21,902 bases of DNA from the NCBI GenBank assembly GCA_030587365.1, contig JAUQZE010000032.1, positions 1-21,902 of the forward strand, written 5' to 3'. The translations under genes and the position numbers were made by a program. Source of the DNA: Candidatus Freyarchaeota archaeon. GTDB lineage: Archaea > Asgardarchaeota > Jordiarchaeia > Jordiarchaeales > Jordiarchaeaceae. Shown in pieces: positions 15,585-21,902 of this stretch. The first letter of the stretch is position 1. Each line of letters starts with the position of its first letter. The notes beneath the pieces were generated by a model. It searched no databases. It was not told the origin of the DNA and worked only from the letters and a program-made list of their open reading frames with translations.

Positions 15585-16370
15585 TTATACCGCTCTCACA
15601 TTTAATTTTAGGTTGTTAATAATTCCTCTAACCGATTCTAAGCTTGATGCCTCACTGGATATTTCGGTGATCGGCTTTCCAAGAGTGTCAAGCTCGGAGA
15701 TGTTTTCATCTTCCGGTACTACGCCCAGCACCCTGAGTTCAAGTTTCTCAGCTTTCTCCCTTATCCCTCTTTCTTCATGTGGGCTTCTTACCCTATTGAT
15801 TACAAGACCCGTTTCGCTGCAGTGCGTATACTTCTCTGCAGTTTTTCTTATCACCTCTGCGGTTTGAAGTCCTCTCAGTGTGGGGTCGGCAACTATTAGG
15901 AGGCTGTTCACAGACCTAATAACCTTCCTGTTTATCTGTTCGAGTCCCGCCTCGCAGTCCACAAGAGTAACGTCAAAGTTTTTAGACAACGATTCAATAG
16001 CGTCTCTGAGCAGGGTGTTTGCTGGACAGAAGCAGCCGGGACTAACCGGAGTACCTATGGCGAGGAGATTGAACCCTTTCTCTTCAACGAGGGCTTCAAG
16101 CAGGTAATAGTCAAGTGACCTCACCCTCTCCGCTCTTTCCTCTTCGCTACCTTTATCCGCTACTCTGATAATATCCTCTCTTACATCTTCGAGGGTTCGT
16201 TCCACCCGGAGTCCTAATATTCTCGCAAGGTGGGACATTGAAGGATCCCCGTCGATGAGGAGAACGTGAAGCCCAGGAATCTCCCTGAGAACAATCGCCA
16301 TGAGTGCTGTTATAACAGTTTTACCAGCTCCTCCCTTACCGGACAACGCTATGATATGTGAATTCCTCAA
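15585..16370 (-). CDS. cooC: CooC-type nickel-insertion ATPase (MinD/ParA family)
   Basis: 261 residues, cytoplasmic SIMIBI-class P-loop ATPase. The deviant Walker A is G11-K12-G-G-A-G-K17-T18, followed by L-L-I-D-G-D-P-S, and T-L-V-D-C-E-A-G-L-E for Walker B. The C113-F-C115 motif in P-G-C-F-C-P-A-N is the CXC by which CooC dimers bind metal and is absent from MinD and ParA. CooC proteins use ATP to load nickel into carbon monoxide dehydrogenase or acetyl-CoA synthase. The downstream gene in the same operon resembles part of acetyl-CoA synthase, which supports this role. TTG 16370 lies six bases after GGAGGT. The gene is divergent from the acyl-CoA synthetase at 16477, with a 106-base shared promoter region containing TTTATAAAT at 16401-16409. 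Confidence 0.85.
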   Translation of the reverse strand: MRNSHIIALSGKGGAGKTVITALMAIVLREIPGLHVLLIDGDPSMSHLARILGLRVERTLEDVREDIIRVADKGSEEERAERVRSLDYYLLEALVEEKGFNLLAIGTPVSPGCFCPANTLLRDAIESLSKNFDVTLVDCEAGLEQINRKVIRSVNSLLIVADPTLRGLQTAEVIRKTAEKYTHCSETGLVINRVRSPHEERGIREKAEKLELRVLGVVPEDENISELDTLGKPITEISSEASSLESVRGIINNLKLNVRAV

Positions 16371-16476
16371 TAATAAACCTCCAAATTATGCTTCACGCCA
16401 TTTATAAATAGAAGCATTTTTATTTTATATGTGCAATATATTTCAAATAGTATTATGAATTTTTGGAGGTCAAGAG

Positions 16477-18204
16477 TTGAGTGGAGAGAGTAAGGAGATC
16501 TCTTTGTTTGAGGTAGAAGTAGATTTTGAGAATCCCAGTTCCTGGGTGCGTCCGGATCGCCCGTGGGAGAAATGGTACCGCGAAGCAATCTATGAGGGAA
16601 AGAAGGTGAATATTCCAAAAACTATCAAGTATCCTGAAATACCCATACACTATTTCGGCCGACAGGCAGCATTAGATTATCCAAACAATGTGGCGGTCTA
16701 TTATACTCCTGAGGAGAAGAAGTACACTTACCAAGAGCTTATGCACCACAGCGATAAGCTCTCAGCGGCACTGGCAGACCTCGGAATAGGAAAGGACGCC
16801 TCCATAGCAATATATATGGCCAATACTCCCGAATTCGTCTTTTCCCTCTACGGCATAACCCAAACCGGAGCAGCGGTCACCCCCATAAATCCCCTACTGA
16901 AAGCCCCAGACATCGCCCACATCGTTAGAGACAGTGGCATTATACAAACACTGATCTGCACCTCCAACCTTTATCCTGTAGTACAGCAGGCGCTGGAAGA
17001 AGTGGAATTAGAAAACGTAATAGTCGTGGGTCAGAAAATACCGGGAACCATAGACTTCCGGGAAATGGTTGAAAAGTATCCAGCGAAACCCCCTGAGGTC
17101 ACCATAAATCCCAAGAAGGATGTCTGCGCACTAATGTACAGCGGAGGAACCACCGGGCTACCCAAAGGCGTAATGCTAACCCATTACAACATAGTTGCAG
17201 ACGTCTTAGCAAGCGCTTATGCTCAGTTCGGAGACGACAAATCAAGGGCGGGAAAGGGCGTAGTTATTGCTACCCTCCCTATGTGTCATGTATTCGGTTT
17301 CACAATGGTTCAGTCATACGTGTATGCGAAATCCATGATGATAATGTATGCGGGATTTAATGCGGATGTTGTGATGAGAGACATTGAAAAGTATAAGAGC
17401 GAGGCATTCATAGGAATTCCGCTCATGTACTTCGTAATGGTCAACCACCCCAACTTCAGAAAGTACAACCTCTCCTCTTTAAAATTGGCGATTTCTGGAG
17501 CAGACACCCTGCCAACCACAATCTCTGAGCAGTGGAAAAAAGTCACAAACCTCGATGTGGGTCAGGGCTACGGTCTCTCCGAGGCAGGTCCAGTAACGCA
17601 CAGCCAACCCCCATGGCTGCCCAAGATAGGAAACAGCATAGGGATACCAATAATAGACACGGATGCAAAAATCGTGGACTTGGAAACCGGAACTCAGGAA
17701 CTACCACCGGGAGAGGTTGGGGAACTCATGATCCGGGGACCACAGGTAATGAAGGGCTACTGGAAGCAACCCGAAAAAACAAAAGAAACCCTAACAGAGG
17801 ACGACTGGCTCCATACGGGTGACTTAGCCCGAATGGATGAGAATGGCTACTTCTACATAGTAGGGCGATTCAAAGAAATAATCAAATACAAGGGCTACAA
17901 GGTAATGCCAGACGATGTGGAAAGCGAACTATCAAAGCACCCCGCAATACTGCAATGTGTGGTAATCGGCGTACCCGACCCCAAAATAGGAGAAACCATT
18001 AAGGCCTTCGTAGTGCTAAAAGACGAGTACAAGGGCAAAATAAAAGAACAAGAAATCGTGAATTGGGCGAAGGAAAACATGGCGGGCTACAAGTATCCTA
18101 GAAAAGTGGAATACATAGACTCGATTCCAAGAACCGCGGTGGGAAAAGTTTTCAGAAGAAAACTGAGAGAAATGGAACTAAGTAAAATTTCCAAATCTTC
18201 TTAA
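16477..18204 (+). CDS. AMP-forming acyl-CoA synthetase (long/medium-chain type)
   Basis: 575 residues of the ANL adenylating superfamily; activates a carboxylic acid with ATP to the acyl-AMP and then to acyl-CoA. All core motifs are intact: phosphate loop S222-G-G-T-T-G-L-P-K230, G-Y-G-L-S-E-A-G (adenine site), W-L-H-T-G-D-L-A-R (ribose-binding Asp), the hinge G-R-F-K-E-I-I-K-Y-K-G-Y-K, and catalytic K557 in R-T-A-V-G-K-V-F-R-R-K near the C terminus. The N terminus (W-V-R-P-D-R-P-W-E-K-W-Y) has the extension common in archaeal long-chain fatty acid CoA ligases. Substrate chain length cannot be read from sequence. The start is TTG 16477, six bases after GGAGGT at 16465-16470. It is transcribed away from cooC and precedes a thiolase remnant on the opposite strand. 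Confidence 0.95.
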   Translation: MSGESKEISLFEVEVDFENPSSWVRPDRPWEKWYREAIYEGKKVNIPKTIKYPEIPIHYFGRQAALDYPNNVAVYYTPEEKKYTYQELMHHSDKLSAALADLGIGKDASIAIYMANTPEFVFSLYGITQTGAAVTPINPLLKAPDIAHIVRDSGIIQTLICTSNLYPVVQQALEEVELENVIVVGQKIPGTIDFREMVEKYPAKPPEVTINPKKDVCALMYSGGTTGLPKGVMLTHYNIVADVLASAYAQFGDDKSRAGKGVVIATLPMCHVFGFTMVQSYVYAKSMMIMYAGFNADVVMRDIEKYKSEAFIGIPLMYFVMVNHPNFRKYNLSSLKLAISGADTLPTTISEQWKKVTNLDVGQGYGLSEAGPVTHSQPPWLPKIGNSIGIPIIDTDAKIVDLETGTQELPPGEVGELMIRGPQVMKGYWKQPEKTKETLTEDDWLHTGDLARMDENGYFYIVGRFKEIIKYKGYKVMPDDVESELSKHPAILQCVVIGVPDPKIGETIKAFVVLKDEYKGKIKEQEIVNWAKENMAGYKYPRKVEYIDSIPRTAVGKVFRRKLREMELSKISKSS

Positions 18205-18355
18205 AAGCCAAAAATTAAAATCTGCTACAATTCCCGCATCACTCACAAAACAGTTATTCAGAACGATAAGATTGAGTTATTCTCCCATTCTCTGGGGTGC
18301 GACCCCGTCGATGTCGTTGTTATCGGTGAAGTAACCCTGCGGGGTTGTTATAATA
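18205..18355. repeat. Two compact GC hairpins downstream of the acyl-CoA synthetase
   Basis: GGGGT-GCG-ACCCC at 18294-18306 (5-bp stem, 3-base loop) and AACCC-TGCG-GGGTT at 18333-18346 (5-bp stem, 4-base loop, with possible G-T extension) stand out in AT-rich surroundings. The second is followed by TGTTATAATACTATA. They may be transcript 3'-end structures for the acyl-CoA synthetase, or part of whatever broke the thiolase gene they lie in. Their arms are mutually complementary (ACCCC with GGGGT), so alternative pairing is possible. Confidence 0.4.
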
Positions 18356-18556
18356 CTATAAGTGTTTCTTTCTCATTTCTAAGTTGGCGTCTCTGAGAGC
18401 TTCCCCTATGGCTTTACGAGTGAGAGTGGATGCGTCAACGTCCCACATTGATTTGATCTCCGTTAAAGCAACACCTACTATAGATGCCTTCAAAAAGCCC
18501 ACCACACATAGACGGATGAGATGTTTTTTACCTTTCAAAGGGAACAAATACTTCAA
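18277..18556 (-). pseudogene. Remnant of a thiolase (acetyl-CoA acetyltransferase) N terminus
   Basis: A 66-residue frame (18556 to 18356) contains A-S-I-V-G-V-A-L-T-E-I-K-S-M-W-D, then L-T-R-K-A-I-G-E-A-L-R-D-A-N-L-E, which matches the N terminus of archaeal SCP2-type thiolases (V-A-I-V-G-V-G-x-T-K-F-G-x-x-W-D ... A-x-x-x-A-L-x-D-A-G-L). After the stop, another frame reads D-I-D-G-V-A-P-Q-R-M-G-E and then TAA at 18277-18279, recalling the next thiolase segment (D-I-D-A-V-x-V-G-N-M). The rest, including the catalytic cysteine region, is missing. A decayed gene is the simplest reading. Its neighbour, an acyl-CoA synthetase, belongs to the same pathway. Confidence 0.6.
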
Positions 18557-18680
18557 TTTTTTGGACGTAATCGATTTTTAATTCATTTTTTTGGGACATA
18601 ATTCAAGAGAAATTCAACGACAATTTCTTCATTTGGGTATTTAACTAGTTATAATGCCGTAAAAATACGTCATTTAATCA

Positions 18681-18693
18681 AAACCTTTAAATA
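18681..18693 (+). promoter_or_regulatory. Strong BRE/TATA-type promoter of the giant repeat protein gene
   Basis: AAACC at 18681-18685 followed by TTTAAATA at 18686-18693 matches a purine-rich BRE plus TATA box, the best-looking archaeal promoter in the window. The expected start, about 25 bases downstream, is near 18717, which leaves a leader of about 108 bases before TTG 18826. Confidence 0.6.
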
Positions 18694-18717
18694 AAAAAGG
18701 CGCCAAAATTTGAAGTA

Positions 18718-18802
18718 AGGAGTAGGAGGAGCGTGTTACTCCTATTATCGGATCGGCTCTGATGAGAACCCTGAAAATATGAACTTATGTAGCAAATCTA
18801 CA
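18718..18802 (+). promoter_or_regulatory. Structured 5' leader with three potential hairpins
   Basis: AGGAGTA (18718-18724) pairs perfectly with TACTCCT (18737-18743) around a 12-base loop containing GGAGGAG. GGCTCT (near 18755) pairs with AGAACC (near 18770) with one mismatch around GATG. TGTAG (18788-18792) pairs with CTACA (18798-18802) around CAAAT. The first hairpin starts at the predicted transcription start. The true Shine-Dalgarno AGGAG is at 18813-18817, outside all three. The leader matches no riboswitch that I know. Confidence 0.4.
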
Positions 18803-18825
18803 AAATAAAAAAAGGAGAAGAGAAA

Positions 18826-21800
18826 TTGGAAGGAAACAACAGAAACAACACAGCACACAGACGAAAACTTCGGCTCTTTAGAGGCAAAACCAAACACATC
18901 CTACTACTTATACCAGCAGTCCTAATCTTAACCTGCATTCTAGCCTTACCACTAGCATCAGGTCAAAACCAAACTCTAACTATACCCCTAGCATACGGTC
19001 AGATCCAAGCCAACGCTCTACCGCAAACAAACAGTATAAACTCCAAAGGAGACATATTAACCCTAGCAAATCCGATAACCCTAGGCAGTACAACCAACAA
19101 TGGCGTACCTCTTACTGTTATTGGAAGTATGACGGTAACAGGCGACAGTATACTAAATAGAGACCTAGATATCTCAAACGCTCAACAGGTGATTCTCGGC
19201 TCACCCCTCTACGCCAGCGGAACAATGACCCTCACAGGGAATACAATCGAGTTAGGCAAACCCTGCGAATCTGGAGGAACCATAACAATAGAAGGAAACA
19301 GTACCTGGCCAGCAGAGAATAAAGCTAATGGAACCCTCTATGTTGGAAACAAAAACACGGGGAGCGAGGTCTACTTTAACATAACAAACTATTACCAGTA
19401 CGTTGAGTCCTATGGAGGCGGCTACATAGGAGACTGGAACGATCAGTCAAACGACATCATACTACCAAACAGTGATATAATCAGGGTTTACAGCGGCCAA
19501 ATCTACATATTCAGCGTAGAGCCCCCCGCACCGCTAACTAATTGGATAAAGGTCTGGATAAACCACGACTGGTGCAACATGACCATGAACGTCCTAATTT
19601 TAGGGGACATCGATACCAACATCAACCTGTGGGGGAATCCTTCGTATTCCGAAGAGAATTACAACGGAAAAGTTAACATAACCCAGTTCGCGCTAAACGG
19701 TGAGTTCCCCGACCTCATCCTCATCGACATCAATGATGTAATCCTAGATATGAAAAACACTCCCGCAAGATACTTAACTTTTGACAGCGGAACTACTTTT
19801 GACTCTTGGGGACCCTGGTTCGCCGTAGGCAGCAGCGAGGGCGCAGGCGGTGTGATGAATCTTACTGACACCTATGTCTACATGAACTCAAGTGAGTCCA
19901 TAAGTTACCAGTTCCTAGACGATGATGAGCAGGCTGCAATAACTCTTGAGGCTAGCTCCACTTATACGCCGGCGACAATGTACGTTTCAACTACAGATCA
20001 GAGTATAACTGGTCTCGGCAACTCTATCATTACGAATGGTGGCGTCTCAGCGTTGGGCGTCTCAGATATTAGGAACGTAAACCAGATAACGGAAGGCACA
20101 TTTGAATTCACAGGCAATATGCTCATAACAGGAACCTCAACGATAGAAGGCGACATAAAAATCACAGGATACAATAAGCTGCAAGCCCCGATAACAGTGT
20201 CAGGTCAGATGAATGTGAACAACGGCCTGATGAGTGGTACATTAACTCTGAATCTTCCAAGCGGGAGTATGGAGACAAACGGCGAATTGAACATAGACGA
20301 CGGTGAAATGAACATTCTCCAAGGAACAATGGAGATGAACTCCACCGGAATCTACGTATATGGCGCTACAAGCACTACAATAGGATGCACCATAACCTCT
20401 ACCGGCATAATGGAGATCACTGGAAATCCCTCCATACAAGGAAACATAGGGATCTCTGGACACAGCTACATGCAGGGGAGCATTAGTATTAGATCCCCAC
20501 TGCTAAGCCTGGACGGAGAGATGGTGACTGATGGAGACATGAGCATAGCCAATGGTGCAATAAACATACTGAATGGACACATGGTCATGGATGATGCGGG
20601 TTCGTCTATTACAGGTGACTCAATCGCTGTTGAGGGAACAGTTGACTTCAACGGTAACGCCACGATAACTGGCAGCATTGGAATCGTTGGACACAGCTAC
20701 ATGCAGGGGAGCATTAGTATTAGATCCCCGCTTCTTAGCCTGAGCGGAGTGATGGACACCACAGGAATGATGAGTATAACAGATGGTGCAATAAACATCC
20801 TGAACGGACACATGGTCATGGATGACGCGGGTTCGTCTATCACAGGCGATTCAATCGCTGTTGAGGGAACAGTTGACTTCAACGGCGGTGCCACAATAAC
20901 CGGCGAAATTGGAATCTCAGGCTACAACTACATGCAGGGCTTGATAACTGTTCAAGGCGACATGAACATAAACAACGGTCTGACATCGGGTACAATAACC
21001 CTAACTATTGGCAGCACAATGGAGACCACCGGAACCATGACCATAACCAACGGTGAGATAAGCATCCCAAGCGGAAGCATGGTTATGAACGACGCAGGCT
21101 CGTTCATCACAGGCGACACAATAACGGTTACCGGTGACCAGATAAACTCTCTAGGAACCACGGAGGTCAACGGCGATGTTACAATGACCGGCGACATAGG
21201 GATCTCGGGATACAACTACATGGAGGGCTTGATAACTGTTCAAGGCTACATAAACATAAACAACGGCAAAACCATAGGTAAAATAAACCTAACTATTGAC
21301 GGCACCATGGAGACCACTGGCTCTATGAATATAACCGAAGGCGGAATAAGCGTTCCCGGCGGAAGCATAGTCATGAACTCCACCGGAGCGTACATCACAG
21401 GCGACACGATAACGGTTACCGGCGACCAGATAGCGTCCCAGGGAACAACCGAGGTTACCGGCAACACTATCATGAAGGGCGATTTTGCGATGGGTGGAAC
21501 CAGCTACATTAAGGGACCGGTTAGCATTTCTGGATCCCTGAACATCAACTTCGGCACAATGATGGGAACCGGAACCATTGTAGTATCCGATGGCTTTATG
21601 CAAACCGTCGGCAGTATGAACATAATAAACGGAACGGTAACGGTAAGCGGTAAGATAGTCATGGACTCCTCGGGGACCCACATCGGCAGCACAACCAGCA
21701 TCACAGGCGACACCATAACGGTTAACGGAATAGTGACCAACGCTGGCTCTGTGAAGATGACCGGCACATTCGTGTTAATGATTCCCATGAGTATGACCGG

Positions 21801-21902
21801 TGTGATGGTGACAAACGGCATCACAGCCATGGGAGGTCTCGGCACAATCAACGGTATCATGAACGTCATGGGAAACATCATGATGTCCGGTATGACAGTG
21901 AT
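18826..21902 (+). CDS. Giant secreted Met/Thr/Ile/Gly-rich repeat protein, probable beta-solenoid (3' truncated)
   Basis: The frame is open from TTG 18826 through the window end: 1025 complete codons with no stop. AGGAG at 18813-18817 precedes the start. Residues 12-24 are basic, residues 25-43 are hydrophobic (I-L-L-L-I-P-A-V-L-I-L...), and A-L-P-L-A-S-G suggests signal-peptide cleavage near 44-46. Residues about 60-370 are less regular and aromatic-rich (Y-Y-Q-Y, G-D-W-N, H-D-W-C). From about residue 444 the protein is built of short turns of the form G-x-[MI]-x-[IVM]-x-x-G, grouped into larger units that start with I-x-I-x-G-[YH]-[NS]-Y-M. Unit starts at 20155, 20446, 20677, 20908, 21196 and 21487 give lengths of 97, 77, 77, 96 and 97 residues. 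Alternating hydrophobics with G/N turns fit a beta-helix. Methionine is unusually abundant (10 of the last 47 residues). N-x-S/T sequons are frequent. A surface adhesin, sheath or S-layer-like role is inferred; I do not recognise a named family. Confidence 0.85.
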   Translation, partial: MEGNNRNNTAHRRKLRLFRGKTKHILLLIPAVLILTCILALPLASGQNQTLTIPLAYGQIQANALPQTNSINSKGDILTLANPITLGSTTNNGVPLTVIGSMTVTGDSILNRDLDISNAQQVILGSPLYASGTMTLTGNTIELGKPCESGGTITIEGNSTWPAENKANGTLYVGNKNTGSEVYFNITNYYQYVESYGGGYIGDWNDQSNDIILPNSDIIRVYSGQIYIFSVEPPAPLTNWIKVWINHDWCNMTMNVLILGDIDTNINLWGNPSYSEENYNGKVNITQFALNGEFPDLILIDINDVILDMKNTPARYLTFDSGTTFDSWGPWFAVGSSEGAGGVMNLTDTYVYMNSSESISYQFLDDDEQAAITLEASSTYTPATMYVSTTDQSITGLGNSIITNGGVSALGVSDIRNVNQITEGTFEFTGNMLITGTSTIEGDIKITGYNKLQAPITVSGQMNVNNGLMSGTLTLNLPSGSMETNGELNIDDGEMNILQGTMEMNSTGIYVYGATSTTIGCTITSTGIMEITGNPSIQGNIGISGHSYMQGSISIRSPLLSLDGEMVTDGDMSIANGAINILNGHMVMDDAGSSITGDSIAVEGTVDFNGNATITGSIGIVGHSYMQGSISIRSPLLSLSGVMDTTGMMSITDGAINILNGHMVMDDAGSSITGDSIAVEGTVDFNGGATITGEIGISGYNYMQGLITVQGDMNINNGLTSGTITLTIGSTMETTGTMTITNGEISIPSGSMVMNDAGSFITGDTITVTGDQINSLGTTEVNGDVTMTGDIGISGYNYMEGLITVQGYININNGKTIGKINLTIDGTMETTGSMNITEGGISVPGGSIVMNSTGAYITGDTITVTGDQIASQGTTEVTGNTIMKGDFAMGGTSYIKGPVSISGSLNINFGTMMGTGTIVVSDGFMQTVGSMNIINGTVTVSGKIVMDSSGTHIGSTTSITGDTITVNGIVTNAGSVKMTGTFVLMIPMSMTGVMVTNGITAMGGLGTINGIMNVMGNIMMSGMTV
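20446..20907 (+). repeat. Two direct 231-base tandem units inside the giant gene
   Basis: Units 20446-20676 and 20677-20907 are the same length and close in sequence. The 41 bases at 20458-20498 recur exactly at 20689-20729, and about 35 bases beginning near 20619 recur in the second unit. Other differences are mostly synonymous (ATA/ATC, AAT/AAC, GAT/GAC). This points to tandem duplication followed by drift under selection for protein sequence. Confidence 0.8.

Noticed and set aside
16367..16650. Minus-strand frames over the start of the acyl-CoA synthetase
   Set aside because: They lie opposite a gene with intact family motifs and in the divergent promoter region; no domain or ribosome-binding site.
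18755..18780. CTGATGAG and CTGA resembling a hammerhead core or C/D-box sRNA
   Set aside because: The partner GAAA of a hammerhead and the 10-12 base spacing between box C and box D are both missing.
19659..21881. Many minus-strand frames rich in M, P, V and I opposite the giant gene
   Set aside because: They are mirror images of the repetitive ACC/GGC/ATC codons of the plus-strand gene: they recur with its repeats, lack ribosome-binding sites and have odd Met/Pro composition.
20155..21902. Possible CRISPR array or non-coding tandem repeat
   Set aside because: The repeats are in frame, variable, 231-291 bases long, and encode a continuous open reading frame with synonymous changes.

Overview
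The window looks like a piece of an archaeal chromosome of moderate to low G+C. Four genes at 9285-11406 (ribosomal protein L15e, a COG1325-type RNA-binding protein, RNase P subunits Rnp3 and Rnp2) form a cluster found only in Archaea. ADP-forming acyl-CoA synthetase alpha-type proteins, a JAMM protease, BRE/TATA-like promoters and a CooC/acetyl-CoA-synthase-like pair fit an anaerobic, organic-acid- or CO-metabolising archaeon. Placement in a Bathyarchaeia-like (Thermoproteota) lineage is only a guess. Initiation is distinctive: many genes start with TTG a few bases after a GGAGG-type Shine-Dalgarno, and this moves several starts.

Layout. 1-249: 3' end of an unknown gene. 672-4588 (+): a membrane-anchored VirB4/HerA-like ATPase whose Walker motifs have decayed, then a helical TPR-like protein. 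4632-7122 (-): a radical SAM protein with unusual cysteine spacing, overlapping an acyl-CoA synthetase (ADP-forming) alpha homologue that has lost its phosphohistidine. 7293-8430 (+): a thioredoxin with an acidic repeat insert and a JAMM/MPN+ protease. 8506-11406 (-): L15e / COG1325 / Rnp3 / Rnp2 and a coiled-coil winged-helix protein. 11524-14206 (-): D-3-phosphoglycerate dehydrogenase and a second ADP-forming synthetase alpha homologue, this one with intact catalytic residues. 14207-14770: remnant of an alpha/beta hydrolase. 14771-16370 (-): CooC-type ATPase followed by a protein resembling the middle domain of acetyl-CoA synthase. 16477-18204 (+): AMP-forming acyl-CoA synthetase. 18277-18556 (-): thiolase remnant. 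18826-end (+): the first 1025 codons of a giant secreted, methionine-rich repeat protein that runs off the window.

Activation of acids to CoA thioesters recurs (one AMP-forming enzyme, two ADP-forming alpha homologues, a broken thiolase, an acetyl-CoA-synthase relative). Several proteins are paralogues that have lost the catalytic residues of their family (4632-5954, 672-3743, 14771-15541). The most unusual object is the giant repeat protein at 18826-21902, which has a strong promoter and a leader with three potential hairpins.
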